Below are positions 8,754 through 17,147 of a DNA stretch of 17,783 nucleotides, in pieces. The notes under the pieces are model-generated. The model was not told the DNA's origin. It saw only the letters and a list, made by a program, of their open reading frames with translations, and searched no databases. The DNA comes from Hymenopellis radicata. Taxonomy: Eukaryota > Basidiomycota > Agaricomycetes > Agaricales > Physalacriaceae. Where the stretch lies: positions 1 to 17,783 of the forward strand of contig JADNRX010000933.1 of assembly GCA_015501595.1 (NCBI GenBank). Reading direction: 5' to 3'. The position numbers were made by a program, and so were the translations under genes. The stretch's first letter is position 1; the number at the start of each line of letters is the position of its first letter.

Positions 8754-10803
8754 CTATGAGCTATCATCGTCCTCGTCGTCGTATTCTTCATCATCATCGT
8801 CTTCTCCTTCAGGTTCATCCATTGCTTCTTTAAGCTGAGGAATATTGTCAGCCACATACCCAGTAGTAGCAGGTTCACGAACCATTTCAATAAGCTCATG
8901 ACATTCATTCAGATGTGCCATAACGATGCCCTGTCCTTCCGGTATGGAACCGTCTATGCCTATGAATTTTCCGTCCTTTCTCATCGACTCAATCTGGTGA
9001 AGAGCGAGTTGATACTACATCATCGCGTTAATGATGAGTCCGAGTTGCCATGTTGGAAGAAGGGAGCATAGGAAGTGGAATGAAACGACAGGAAAGGACC
9101 ACGCACGGGATAGAGATCACGGGGACTAAACGGTCCACCATACTTCAATACTTCATTCAAGCATTTCTTGACAGTGTTCAGCTTGTTGGCCTGTGGGAAG
9201 GGAGTGAGAACTGAAAGCTAAACATAGAGCGAAGAACTCACAATAGGCATCAGCTCCTCAGACACCGGTTCACTCGAAGATAGCAGTCGGTATATCAGGC
9301 CATAGCATCGCCGCAAGAGGTACAGGAGGACCTAAATGACATTAGAAATGTCCACGGCGGCTAGAATAGACAGAGTCCTTACGTATTGCCCCTCAGGTCG
9401 ATTGCCCTCAGAGTCCAAGAATTTACCATCCACCCTCATCTTGTCGATTTCTTGTAGACTGAGAGAGTAATTCCACAAATCGTTTCGCGTAAGCTCCATC
9501 GGTGCGTGAGGACTAGGCCTCCAGTTCGGCGCGGATCTCACTGAGTCGATCATGGATGGGTTTCAGGGAAGAGGGAACGTTTTTCGAGTCCTCATTCGCC
9601 TTGATTTCTTGTGCAATTTCGAAACATTCCTCCAACAGTGAGGAGCAGACTGCTTGTGACGATGGCACCATACCGCCGGGTCCAAGGAATCGTCCGTCGA
9701 CGCGTTTGCTACATTGAACAAGAATCATCAGTTAGCGGTCACCGTTCGGAGAGTTGGGTGCCCCCGTGGATAGAGTCACAGACTAGATGGAAAGCGGTAC
9801 TCAACGAATCAATTTTTCGGAGTTCCTCCTGTAATGGTTTGAGTTCAGCCTTGTGAGAGCCTTCTTTCGCAAGCCAGGGCCACAAGGTGTCGTCTTATAT
9901 TAACGAGTCTTTCGTGGATGGGGATAAGTTCGGGCGAGAGAACCGATAAACCTTCTTGAAGCGAGCGAACTATTCCGTCTATACACAAACGGGGTCAGAA
10001 GACATGTCTGAACGCAATAATACGTTGATCTTACCGCATTCACCGAGTTGGCGTTCAAGAAGTTTGGTCAGGGATTCCGGATGCTTTCCAGCAGTGGCAT
10101 CCCTCTGCACAATTTGTCGAAGATCGCTGAGCCGTCGCTGAAAAGGAGCGAGATCGGACTCGTTGTAGACCCCCGACTCTATCATGTGGTTCAAAATTTG
10201 CTAAAAGAACGGCGGTCATTAGTACGAGATCATTCGGGATAATTCATTCCGCTGCATTAGATGAAGCGAGATGGTCATGTGTGGCATGTTACGCGACTAT
10301 CTCGCGTTCTTTCATCAAGAAAGACTTACCCGCATAGATGCAATCTGGGAATAGATAGCAGGTGTATCCCTCGTCTTGCCAATGGTAAGATAGAACAACG
10401 AAAGTAACGTGAAGACATCGGCCAGGGTGGTATCGAGTCGGTTGTTGTAGATGTCGTTGTCATTTCTGACGTCGTTTAATTTGGACACTGAGAACAGATG
10501 TCTGGATGAGATACGGTAACGGCGATAATGGGAGGCTAAGCTTGCCTTGCTTCACGACGGCCTGGTACAGAGAGTTGACATCTGATGCTTTGATGAATTC
10601 AGCACGATTCTTCTTGAGTGCTGTAAGCCTGTTTCGAATACTACAGAGAGTGTTGTTGAGAGACTCGGCGATCTCGAGGCAATGAAAGCAATACTTGATG
10701 ACAGCTTCAAGAATAGGTAATTCTGCGTAAGTGACACGGTCAGTTACATTCAGGATGCCCAAGATAAGTGTGTCGTACCCTCGTGGGGTATTTGGCCAGC
10801 CAT
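8754..10803 (-). CDS. DUF2408-like fungal protein, 9 exons, three apparent frame breaks
   Basis: About 486 residues once the conserved frame is followed; function unknown. Exons: 10803-10779, 10722-10546, 10487-10330, 10200-10035, 9978-9806, 9708-9383, 9331-9242, 9190-9107, 9014-8754. The start is ATG at 10803: only this ATG joins in phase to the LPILEAVIKYCFHC exon. The protein is helical and repetitive; three copies of an R/K-x-DGKF/RF-L-x2-x-G-x-x-P-x-x-Q motif occur (VDGRFLGPGG, VDGKFLDSEG, KDGKFIGIDG), each preceded by a helix ending in I/M-R. The C-terminus is a long Asp/Glu tail. The second intron (10545-10488) begins with GC, not GT. The frame breaks at about 9871 (extra base), 9516 (missing) and 9482 (missing); intron phases fit only when these are allowed for. 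The Pfam name is from memory of fungal proteins of this layout and should be confirmed. Confidence 0.75.
10488..10545 (-). other. GC-AG intron in the DUF2408-like gene
   Basis: The junction reads AAG then GCAAGC at the donor and ends TTCTCAG. AG|GCAAG is the recognised strong context for GC-AG introns. Only this join gives phase 1 and the continuous reading VVKQVSKLND; nearby GT donors give stop codons or the wrong phase. Confidence 0.7.
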
Positions 10804-11169
10804 TCATGTATAGATGCGGCTTTCCAGATGAGAAAGGGTGCAAGTATGTCGTAGTACAAGTCAGACCCGTCGTGCCGTATTGCATCATACCGGCACGGCT
10901 GCACGTGCAGGTCTCCTTTCTCGCAGATCTTCCACTGTTTTGAGGACGCATAAAGAGCTGGATTGGACATGCAGGGAGCGTATTGTAAAAAGATAAGAGA
11001 TAACATAGAATACCCGTAGTTTCCAGCGCGAGCCCAGTTGAGACAACCGTGGTCAGTGCGCGACACAGCCACGTGGCCAACGTGGTGTTATATTAAACGA
11101 CAGCCCTTGCCAAAGCTTGAACATCTCCCTCCATCGCAGCATCCTCCATCGCGCCCAACCTCATTGACA
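10804..11169. promoter_or_regulatory. Divergent promoter region of DUF2408-like and tropomyosin genes
   Basis: 366 bases between two start codons that point away from each other. A ten-base palindrome GCCACGTGGC with a CACGTG core lies at 11068-11077, and a TATATTAAA box lies at 11089-11097, about 73 bases before the tropomyosin ATG. CACGTG is a common bHLH/bZIP target in fungi; its use here is inference. Long open minus-strand frames cross this region but do not fit the gene structure. Confidence 0.4.
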
Positions 11170-11814
11170 ATGACCGACAAGATCAGAGAGGTATGCTAGC
11201 GTCGCCGATTCTCGTGTATACCGTCTTATCGTCGTCTGCGCAGAAATTGAACAACCTCCGCATCGAGGCTGACAACGCAGTCACCCGCGCGGAAGAGGCG
11301 GAGGCCAAGAACAAGAAATACGAGCAGCTCATCCTCGAGAAGGACCAGGAGATCACTTCGCTGCATCATAAACTCGGCGTGCTCGATGGCGAGCTAGAGA
11401 AGACTGAAGCAAAGCTAGCGGAATACAAAGCGGCTCAGGAGGAGGGCGAGCATTCCAAGACAACAAATGAAGGTCTGTTGCGGAAGATACAGTTGCTAGA
11501 GGAGGAGCTCGACAACGCCGAGAAGAACGTCAAGGACACTGTCGAGAAGTAGGTCCTTTGTTCGCTTTGCCCTGCACTGCTGATTGCTCTGTGATCTAGA
11601 CTACGACAGGTCGATGTCAAGGCGGAGCACTTTGAGCGCCAGGTCGGCCGTGTTGAGCAGGAGCGCGATATGTGGGAGAAGAAGTACGAGGTACGTGGTC
11701 GTCGTCGTGCTCTGCTCCATCTCACATGTCTCGCAATCGTAGGAAGAGAACGCAAAGTACGTCAAGTCAAAAGCGGAACTCGAAGAACTCGTTGCAACGA
11801 TGGAAGGGCTTTAA
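11170..11814 (+). CDS. TPM1: Tropomyosin, 4 exons
   Basis: Predicted 162-residue actin-cable protein, close to the 161 residues of fission-yeast Cdc8 and typical of short fungal tropomyosins. Exons: 11170-11190, 11244-11548, 11600-11690, 11743-11814; introns of 53, 51 and 52 nt, GT-AG. The first exon codes only for MTDKIRE, the conserved acetylated N-terminal overlap region. The rest is an unbroken coiled coil without proline or glycine clusters: KLNNLRIEADNAVTRAEEAE, then EKDQEITSLHHKLGVLDGEL, LLRKIQLLEEELDNAEKNVK, and an end EELVATMEGL. Alanines and charged residues follow the heptad rule. It binds along actin filaments as a dimer and stabilises cables for polar growth and the cytokinetic ring. 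The frame is clean. Confidence 0.95.
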
Positions 11815-12401
11815 TGTGGTCTCACGCACACCCCTTATCCCATCTCCATCGTCTGTATCACCACTTGATGACCCCCACGTCGTATCATTCTTTGCGGTTT
11901 CTCATAGTTTTCTAATTGCACTACATTCAATGGATTTTGTTTCTAATCGACCTCGATGATATCCGTGTTCCGCAAAACGCGTCACTTATTGTCTTGTTAC
12001 AGTGCGCCTCTTTCGCTATTCGAATGCCATGTCAGGTTGCCGCATGCAACCATTCATGCCATCCAAGTTCCGAAACTACACCGCAACGTGCTTGCATTCT
12101 CTTTTTATCTTTGAATGTGCTCGGGGATCCCGGAAACTTCTAGTCAATCGTGTACAGAACGTGCATGCGGCTTCGGGAGTCAAAGGACCGTGTATGTCAT
12201 CAGGCGAAGGCTCTACTTTAGCAGATATTGTACACGCCCGCTTTACACGTTCTTATTGGTACGCATGCTCCTACTCACTTCTCTCCTTGAGCCATGCAGT
12301 CTCCTGGTTCGTACCGGCAAGCTGGCGTACCTTTCCACGAAATTCTCCCGCGAGGGGAAGGTATAAATGCAGGGATCCTCGCCAAGTTGACAGCAAAAGC
12401 A
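11815..12401. other. Intergenic region between tropomyosin and ribonuclease genes
   Basis: 587 bases holding the tropomyosin 3' flank and the ribonuclease promoter. A TATAAA box at 12362-12367 lies about 40 bases before the ribonuclease ATG. Open plus-strand frames cross the region (for example 12002-12556), but their residues fit no family and their reading frame is not that of the ribonuclease. Confidence 0.5.
12362..12367 (+). promoter_or_regulatory. TATA box of the ribonuclease gene
   Basis: TATAAA, 35 bases before the ATG at 12402, consistent with a transcription start close to the start codon. Strong TATA boxes are usual for highly regulated secreted-enzyme genes; assignment is by position and sequence only. 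Confidence 0.5.
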
Positions 12402-12979
12402 ATGGTCCAATTATCCAGTCTCGTCATTTCTGCTATTCTCGCCGCCGTTTCAGTGGCGTCGCCCATCGAAATTACGCCCCGCGGGTGGCCGCTAGGAAGC
12501 GTCAACTGTGGCGGCACAGTGCACTCCTTGTCCGCCGTTATGTCGGCCACCTCTAGTGGTTTCGCCCACGTCGGACGTCCCATTGGATCTAGTAAGTTTG
12601 TGGCTTTCATTATTCAGCGTATACGTGCTCATATCTCGTACCTCACAGACAGCTATCCTCATTCCTTCGAAGACTTTGAGGGTCTGAAGATGTGGTGCCC
12701 GTCCTCGGAGCAATCATCCATGTTCGAGGTGAGTGTTCAAACGTCTTGTGCTCGGCAGCTAACCGTTGTCAGTATCCTATCCTCTCCAGTGGCACGTATA
12801 ACGGTGGATCTCCTGGCGCAGATCGCGTCATTTTTTCGAGCCGAGGAACGTACTGCGCGTAAGTCTCTTCCTCCGTCCTTATCGAAGGAACATCTGGTTG
12901 ATCAAGTCACCCATCTAGTAGTGTCGTTACCCACACTGGTGCTTCTGGAAACAACTTCGTCTCGTGTGCTGGCGATTGA
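12402..12979 (+). CDS. Secreted guanyl-specific ribonuclease (T1/N1 family), 4 exons
   Basis: Predicted 137-residue secreted RNase cutting single-stranded RNA after G. Exons: 12402-12591, 12649-12728, 12773-12858, 12922-12979; introns 57, 44, 63 nt, GT-AG. Residues 1-20 form a signal peptide ending in SVAS; a short pro-segment may follow up to the PR near residue 27. All T1 catalytic residues can be placed: Tyr66 and His68 in NSYPH, Glu90 in FEYPILSSG, Arg108 in GGSPGADRV, His123 in THTGASG. Four cysteines (36, 80, 118, 134) allow two disulfides; 36-134 matches the T1 long-range pair. The C-terminal SCAGD end is near the usual length. The enzyme probably scavenges RNA outside the cell. The frame is clean. 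Confidence 0.93.
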
Positions 12980-13717
12980 ACATGTGTCCATCCGTCCAGC
13001 GCGCACTGCACCGTTATTTCAAGGGGAAATCGCAGAATCATTTCTCGAAAATATCAGACAAATAAAGCAGCTATGTATAAATCTTATTTGTTTCCCTTGA
13101 AGTGTGGAAATCCTGAGATGTGTTACGCCTTCGTGTCTGCAGAGTCAGCCTGTCATGAGGTGATGAGTTTAACGTGGTCGGCTTTCAGGCGTTTAGGGAA
13201 ACGCACTGGGAAGTCTTGCTTCGACGTGTCAATCCTAATTTTCGTTCCAACCGAACCGTCTGCAGCGCATGGATATGGGTAGATTTCATCACCAGTGAAC
13301 AGCGTGTCACTTACCAGGAGTACGCCAAAGTCATTGGCGACGTCTCTCTTCTGATTCAATCTGGTTCATTTCTTCTTCCAAGTCATGCCCTCGATGCGTA
13401 CAGATCTGTTTCAAGAAAGGCTTGTTCAACTTGGAGGGCGGCCCTAAGCCACTCTCTGCCCCATTGCCGACTCACTTGGTGAGTGTATGTTCATTCCTCT
13501 GAATGGTGTGACTCTGCTTTGTGCTGACACGACTTTTTCCAAGTCGGATGGTTCTTGCTTGAGAGCAACCTTCATCGAACGTCTCGAAAGTTGAACCGGT
13601 TGACTGGCTGGGAACCCGATTGGACCAATAAAAACGGTCGAAGTTGTGTTCAAGTACAGTAATCGCGAGGTAGGTTGATGATGAGTGGGGATCTATTATC
13701 ACAATGCTTATACCATG
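12980..13717. other. Convergent region between ribonuclease and deaminase genes
   Basis: 738 bases between two facing stop codons. Two minus-strand frames look protein-like: 13359-13153 (containing SDTLFTGDEIYPYPCAADG and ending RLKADHVKLITS) and 13653-13444 (with GPIGFPASQPVQLSRRS). I could not connect them through a convincing intron nor name either. They may be an unrecognised small gene or long 3' untranslated sequence. Confidence 0.35.
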
Positions 13718-14818
13718 TTACTGCACAAACCTCGATTTCATACTCATATCCGCCACCTTGCGGATTTCGTCCTCGCTCAGTCCTAGGCCGAGGGGCTGTG
13801 GAGCCATAAGAAGAGCGTATTCCGACAGGAGAGAATTTCGGAAGGGAAGAATGTCATCGGTCTGCAAGAATATCAGTATACTGCAGATCAGCAAAGTAAA
13901 AGGAGCTGACGCAGATAGCGATTGGATGACCGCTCTTGAGATATGCAGCGATATGGTGAGCATCAAGAGATTCGACCGTTTTGCACAAGAGGTTTGAAGA
14001 GAGGCAGATCTCAATTGGAATGTTCTTTTCCATGGTAATCGACTGCGCATCAGCGTCAAGGAAAGTGGCATGACCGAGTCGATCGGGAGGTATAGAAAGG
14101 AATTTGAGGGTTTCGGATGATGGATTAGAGGACGTCTGTTGAGACTTGAGTAATGGAAACAATATAATTGAACGTATCTGGTACTCACCTCCGCAATATG
14201 TAGCGTTACTGATAGTCCGTTCTCTTTGGCCTCCTTGAAAAGACGGCAAAACACATCGACGTCGCCAGCCCAGGGATCACCACACAAGTCGACTCCAACG
14301 ACTCTGCGGCCCTCGCGCTTTAAATCGATAGCGACTTGAACACACTCCCTAGCAATGTCCTCGTCCATCTTTCTATCCAAGCTGACGATCATGGCGGCTT
14401 GGTCTGCTGGGTATTTCTCTATTTCATCCAGAACCGCCTTCACATAATCTCTGCGGCTCATCGTATCAGTCGCCTTGGGCGTACTGCGAAGTTCTAAATA
14501 AGAGCACTGCGGCTCGGGACCGTCCAAGAATTCGGTCAGAACGGCGCGCGCTATTCGAGCGAGAGCGGGCGGAGTGTTGGTTAACGCGTAGATCGCAGGG
14601 AACAGATTGAAAAAGTCAGCTATGACATTGAGCTCGGTATGAACATCGGGCAGAGTAACGCCGGCTTCCGAAGCAAGTTCATAGAGGACTTGGAGCGGAA
14701 TCGATCCGTTGAGATGTGCATGGAGCTCTGCTTTCGGAAGACTTTGGAGGAAAGAAATCTGGGAGGGCGAGAGGGAGTTGAGCGCGGCGAGTGACGGACC
14801 AGATATTTTGTTCGACAT
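13718..14818 (-). CDS. ADAL: Adenosine deaminase-like protein (N6-methyl-AMP deaminase type), 3 exons
   Basis: Predicted 332-residue metal-dependent purine deaminase. Exons: 14818-14189, 14135-13911, 13861-13718; introns 53 and 49 nt (donors GTGAGT and GTCAGC). Zinc ligands H33 and H35 lie in KAELHAHLNGSI, the PKAELHAHLNG form typical of the ADAL subgroup rather than classic ADA. H207 and catalytic E210 lie in LHIAE at the end of exon 1, His232 in PDRLGHA, and Asp287 (zinc) and Asp288 in ICTDD. ADAL enzymes remove the methylamine from N6-methyl-AMP to give IMP, cleaning up modified nucleotides from RNA turnover; activity on adenosine itself is weaker. Reading frame is clean. The C-terminus, ending SRFVQ, may be incomplete, since an alternative GT donor lies just before the stop. 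Confidence 0.92.
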   Translation of the reverse strand: MSNKISGPSLAALNSLSPSQISFLQSLPKAELHAHLNGSIPLQVLYELASEAGVTLPDVHTELNVIADFFNLFPAIYALTNTPPALARIARAVLTEFLDGPEPQCSYLELRSTPKATDTMSRRDYVKAVLDEIEKYPADQAAMIVSLDRKMDEDIARECVQVAIDLKREGRRVVGVDLCGDPWAGDVDVFCRLFKEAKENGLSVTLHIAEVSTRYVQLYCFHYSSLNRRPLIHHPKPSNSFLYLPIDSVMPLSLTLMRSRLPWKRTFQLRSASLQTSCAKRSNLLMLTISLHISRAVIQSLSASAPFTLLICSILIFLQTDDILPFRNSLLSEYALLMAPQPLGLGLSEDEIRKVADMSMKSRFVQ

Positions 14819-15078
14819 TATGCTAATGCTGGGGTAGACGTGCTTCTCTATATATACAGGGAGTTAGTGATGAGTCACAGTCAGGAACTATACATGCTCA
14901 CCATGTGAACTGCGGTCCGCTCTGACTCCTGTAGGTAGCTACGGGTATATTAAGATCAGTACATCGCTGTCGGAGAGTAGGCAAGGCGAAGAACTTGACT
15001 TGGTATTCCGATGATGACGGTCAGTGATCAAGCCTCAAAGAACACACGTGATCGTGAGTTCCTTGCTGTTCAACCTCC
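14819..15078. promoter_or_regulatory. Divergent promoter of deaminase and pseudouridine synthase genes
   Basis: 260 bases between two outward-facing start codons. A TATATATA run at 14849-14856 sits 31 bases before the deaminase ATG on its strand and is a likely TATA box. TGAGTCA at 14871-14877 is a perfect bZIP (AP-1/Gcn4-type) site; whether it is used is not known. Confidence 0.5.
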
Positions 15079-16151
15079 ATGAGCTATGGGACCAGCTTTC
15101 GCTATGCTGTTCGAAGAATAAGCACTTCAGTCACCCCAACTCCTGTCATATATGCGGATAGAGGTGTCGTCGTCCTCAACAAGCCGTCCGGCCTTGTTAG
15201 TCAAGGTTCTCTAAAAGAAGACGATGCGCTACATCGCGTTCTAAGTGGTCTGTTCATTTGTCCGTATCGTCCAAACACTGCTTATTTCTCCCAAGATATT
15301 AAACGGGCCTACAACTACGCTCGCGTCCCAATGCCTGTGCATCGTCTTGATAAGGTAAAATTTTTTGGTTGAGACAACACACGGGAATTGAGATATTCAG
15401 ACGACTACAGGTTGCCTTCTTCTCGCAGCTACCGCAAATATGTCTCGCGAACTCTCTAGGCAGTTTCAACAGGGACTTATCAAAAAGACATATCTCGCTG
15501 TTGTTCATGGTGTTCCAAGTCGCAGCAGTGGCACAATCCGAAAAGCCCTAACGCTCAGGAACGGGCGCGTTTCCACCACTAATGAAAAAGGGAAAGAATG
15601 CATAACATCTTGGGAACTGTTAGGACATGTACGAAACGCGTTACTCTATTATTGCCCGTCGCTTCCTCACCATTTTTAGTCGGGTCGTCGGGCTTTGCTT
15701 CGCCTGAACCTGTTAACAGGTCACAAGCATCAGATACGCGTCCATTTATTCTCGCGTTCTCGGAGGTGCGTGCACTCACGTCTGGTCTATATCTAAACTC
15801 CCTCCTTAATAGTCCCAATTGTCGGCGACGCCCTGTACGGCCCACCGTCGGATGCATCTGCGACGCACATGTTGCTCCACTCGTCTTACATTTCTATGAC
15901 TGCAGGTGCTCTAACCCAAAGACTTGGTATATTCTCATGGTTCCTGTCTTTAGCGTTTCCGAACTGATGGACCTCATAAACGTTTTCAACTGGGTATTCG
16001 TGCTCCTCCTCCAACCGAGTTTCTTGATGCATGCTCGTCCTTGGCCATCCAAGTGCCTGAACAGGATGCGAGGGGCTGTGTGACTATCAACGGAGTTGAA
16101 ATGGGGCATGGTGACGTCCTCCCACTCGACGGCCGATGGGTTGGACCTTGA
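15079..16151 (+). CDS. RluA-family pseudouridine synthase, probably mitochondrial, 5 exons
   Basis: About 291 residues when the conserved frame is followed. Exons: 15079-15354, 15401-15628, 15680-15765, 15813-15901, 15954-16151; introns 46, 51, 47 and 52 nt. The N-terminus MSYGTSFRYAVRRIST is basic and lacks acids, suggesting a mitochondrial target signal. Domain marks: LNKPSGLVSQG, catalytic Asp91 in PVHRLDKTTTGCLLLA, YLAVVHGVP, LLTGHKHQIRVHL, VPIVGDALYG, MLLHSSYISMT. This is the Pus5/RluA type acting on large rRNA. Two things are odd. The frame breaks once near 15749-15750 (an extra T), since VHLSRVLGVPI is only read after removing a base. The last intron fits phase only with a GC donor at 15902, or else another one-base error is present. 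A 48-nt in-frame segment after VLSG may be an optional intron. Confidence 0.88.
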
Positions 16152-16427
16152 GGGTTTGTTTCCGGAGCGCGCCCACACCGGGAGTACATATTGCTCTCCA
16201 GTCTTCCTACAGGAGACAGTATTAGTTGCTTGCTTCGAATGAGTGTGGCGCCATATGCGCACCACCACGTGATACCATGACGCATCATGCCCGATCGGAT
16301 CGCTCAGCAATGTACCTACCATCGTGATTGATATGTCAGTTTAATGCTCTTCAGATCTCTTCCACGCACAGCATCTCGTCTCGTATTTAAGCCTCGTTGT
16401 GTTGATCGTTTCGTACCCATCAGCAAC

Positions 16428-16984
16428 ATGTCTACCACCCCAGAAAGGTCAACAAGAGTGATGAAGAGTGGAGGGCTATACTCTCTCCGGAGCAGGTCCG
16501 TTTAGTGCCTTTGCAAGATTTCATTACTGAACGATGGTCATTAGTTCCGTATTCTGAGGCAGAAGGAAACAGAGCGACCCGGGACTGGTGAATACGACAA
16601 GCACAAAGAGGAGGGCGTATACAACTGTGCTGGGTGTGGTGCAGCCCTTTACAAGAGCACCACCAAGTTCAAGGTAAGTAAATATTGCTTCGCATTGGCT
16701 CAGATCGATAATTGACCCCACCCTCAGAGCGGCTGTGGATGGCCTGCCTTCTTCGACGCTGTGCCCGGAGCAGTAGTTCGGCACGAAGACAGGACCTTCG
16801 GAATGACACGTATAGAGATAACATGTGCAGCCTGTGGCGGTCATTTAGGACACGTCTTCAAAGGAGAAGGATTCAACACGCCCAGTACGTTCGTCTCCTG
16901 TTACAAGTCGCATTGCTTACTCTTTATGCGAAGCTGATGAACGCCACTGCGTAAACTCCATTTTCTCTTAAGTTTATCAAGTAG
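16428..16984 (+). CDS. MXR2: Methionine-R-sulfoxide reductase B, 4 exons
   Basis: About 134 residues when the conserved frame is followed. Exons: 16428-16495, 16545-16673, 16728-16884, 16934-16984; introns 49, 54 and 49 nt, GT-AG. The enzyme reduces methionine-R-sulfoxide in proteins and belongs to oxidative-stress defence. Motifs: VNKSDEEWRAILSPEQ, then zinc Cys51 and Cys54 in NCAGC, Cys69 in SGCGWPAFFD, zinc Cys99 and Cys102 in CAACGGHLGHVF, and catalytic Cys124 in ERHCVNS. No long target signal is seen. Two apparent one-base errors: a base is missing near 16444-16446, where PEKVNK is read as PERSTR and then a stop, and an extra T in 16961-16964, where the family end SISLKF becomes SIFS and stop at 16971. 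The first would destroy the protein as written; the second only trims the end. A TATTTAA at 16384-16390 lies about 40 bases upstream. Confidence 0.9.
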
Positions 16985-17147
16985 ACGGGAACACAGAGCT
17001 CAGAGTGACATTGCAAATTAAAATTTGGATCAAGAATGTTCGATACATGTATGAGTACGGCTACAGAAAAGGCGTGTCATGGCGCTGTTCGGTCAACCGC
17101 GGTATTCCGGAAACTCGACTTGTCCTGCATAGAGTCTAAAAAGGATA

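Noticed and set aside
10460..11080. Long minus-strand open frame starting at 11080
   Set aside because: Its right half lies in the intergenic region and fits no family; the DUF2408-like gene starts at 10803 in another frame and enters this frame only after an intron.
12294..13100. 268-codon plus-strand open frame
   Set aside because: Only its first part after 12402 is the ribonuclease; the rest is read-through of introns in that gene.
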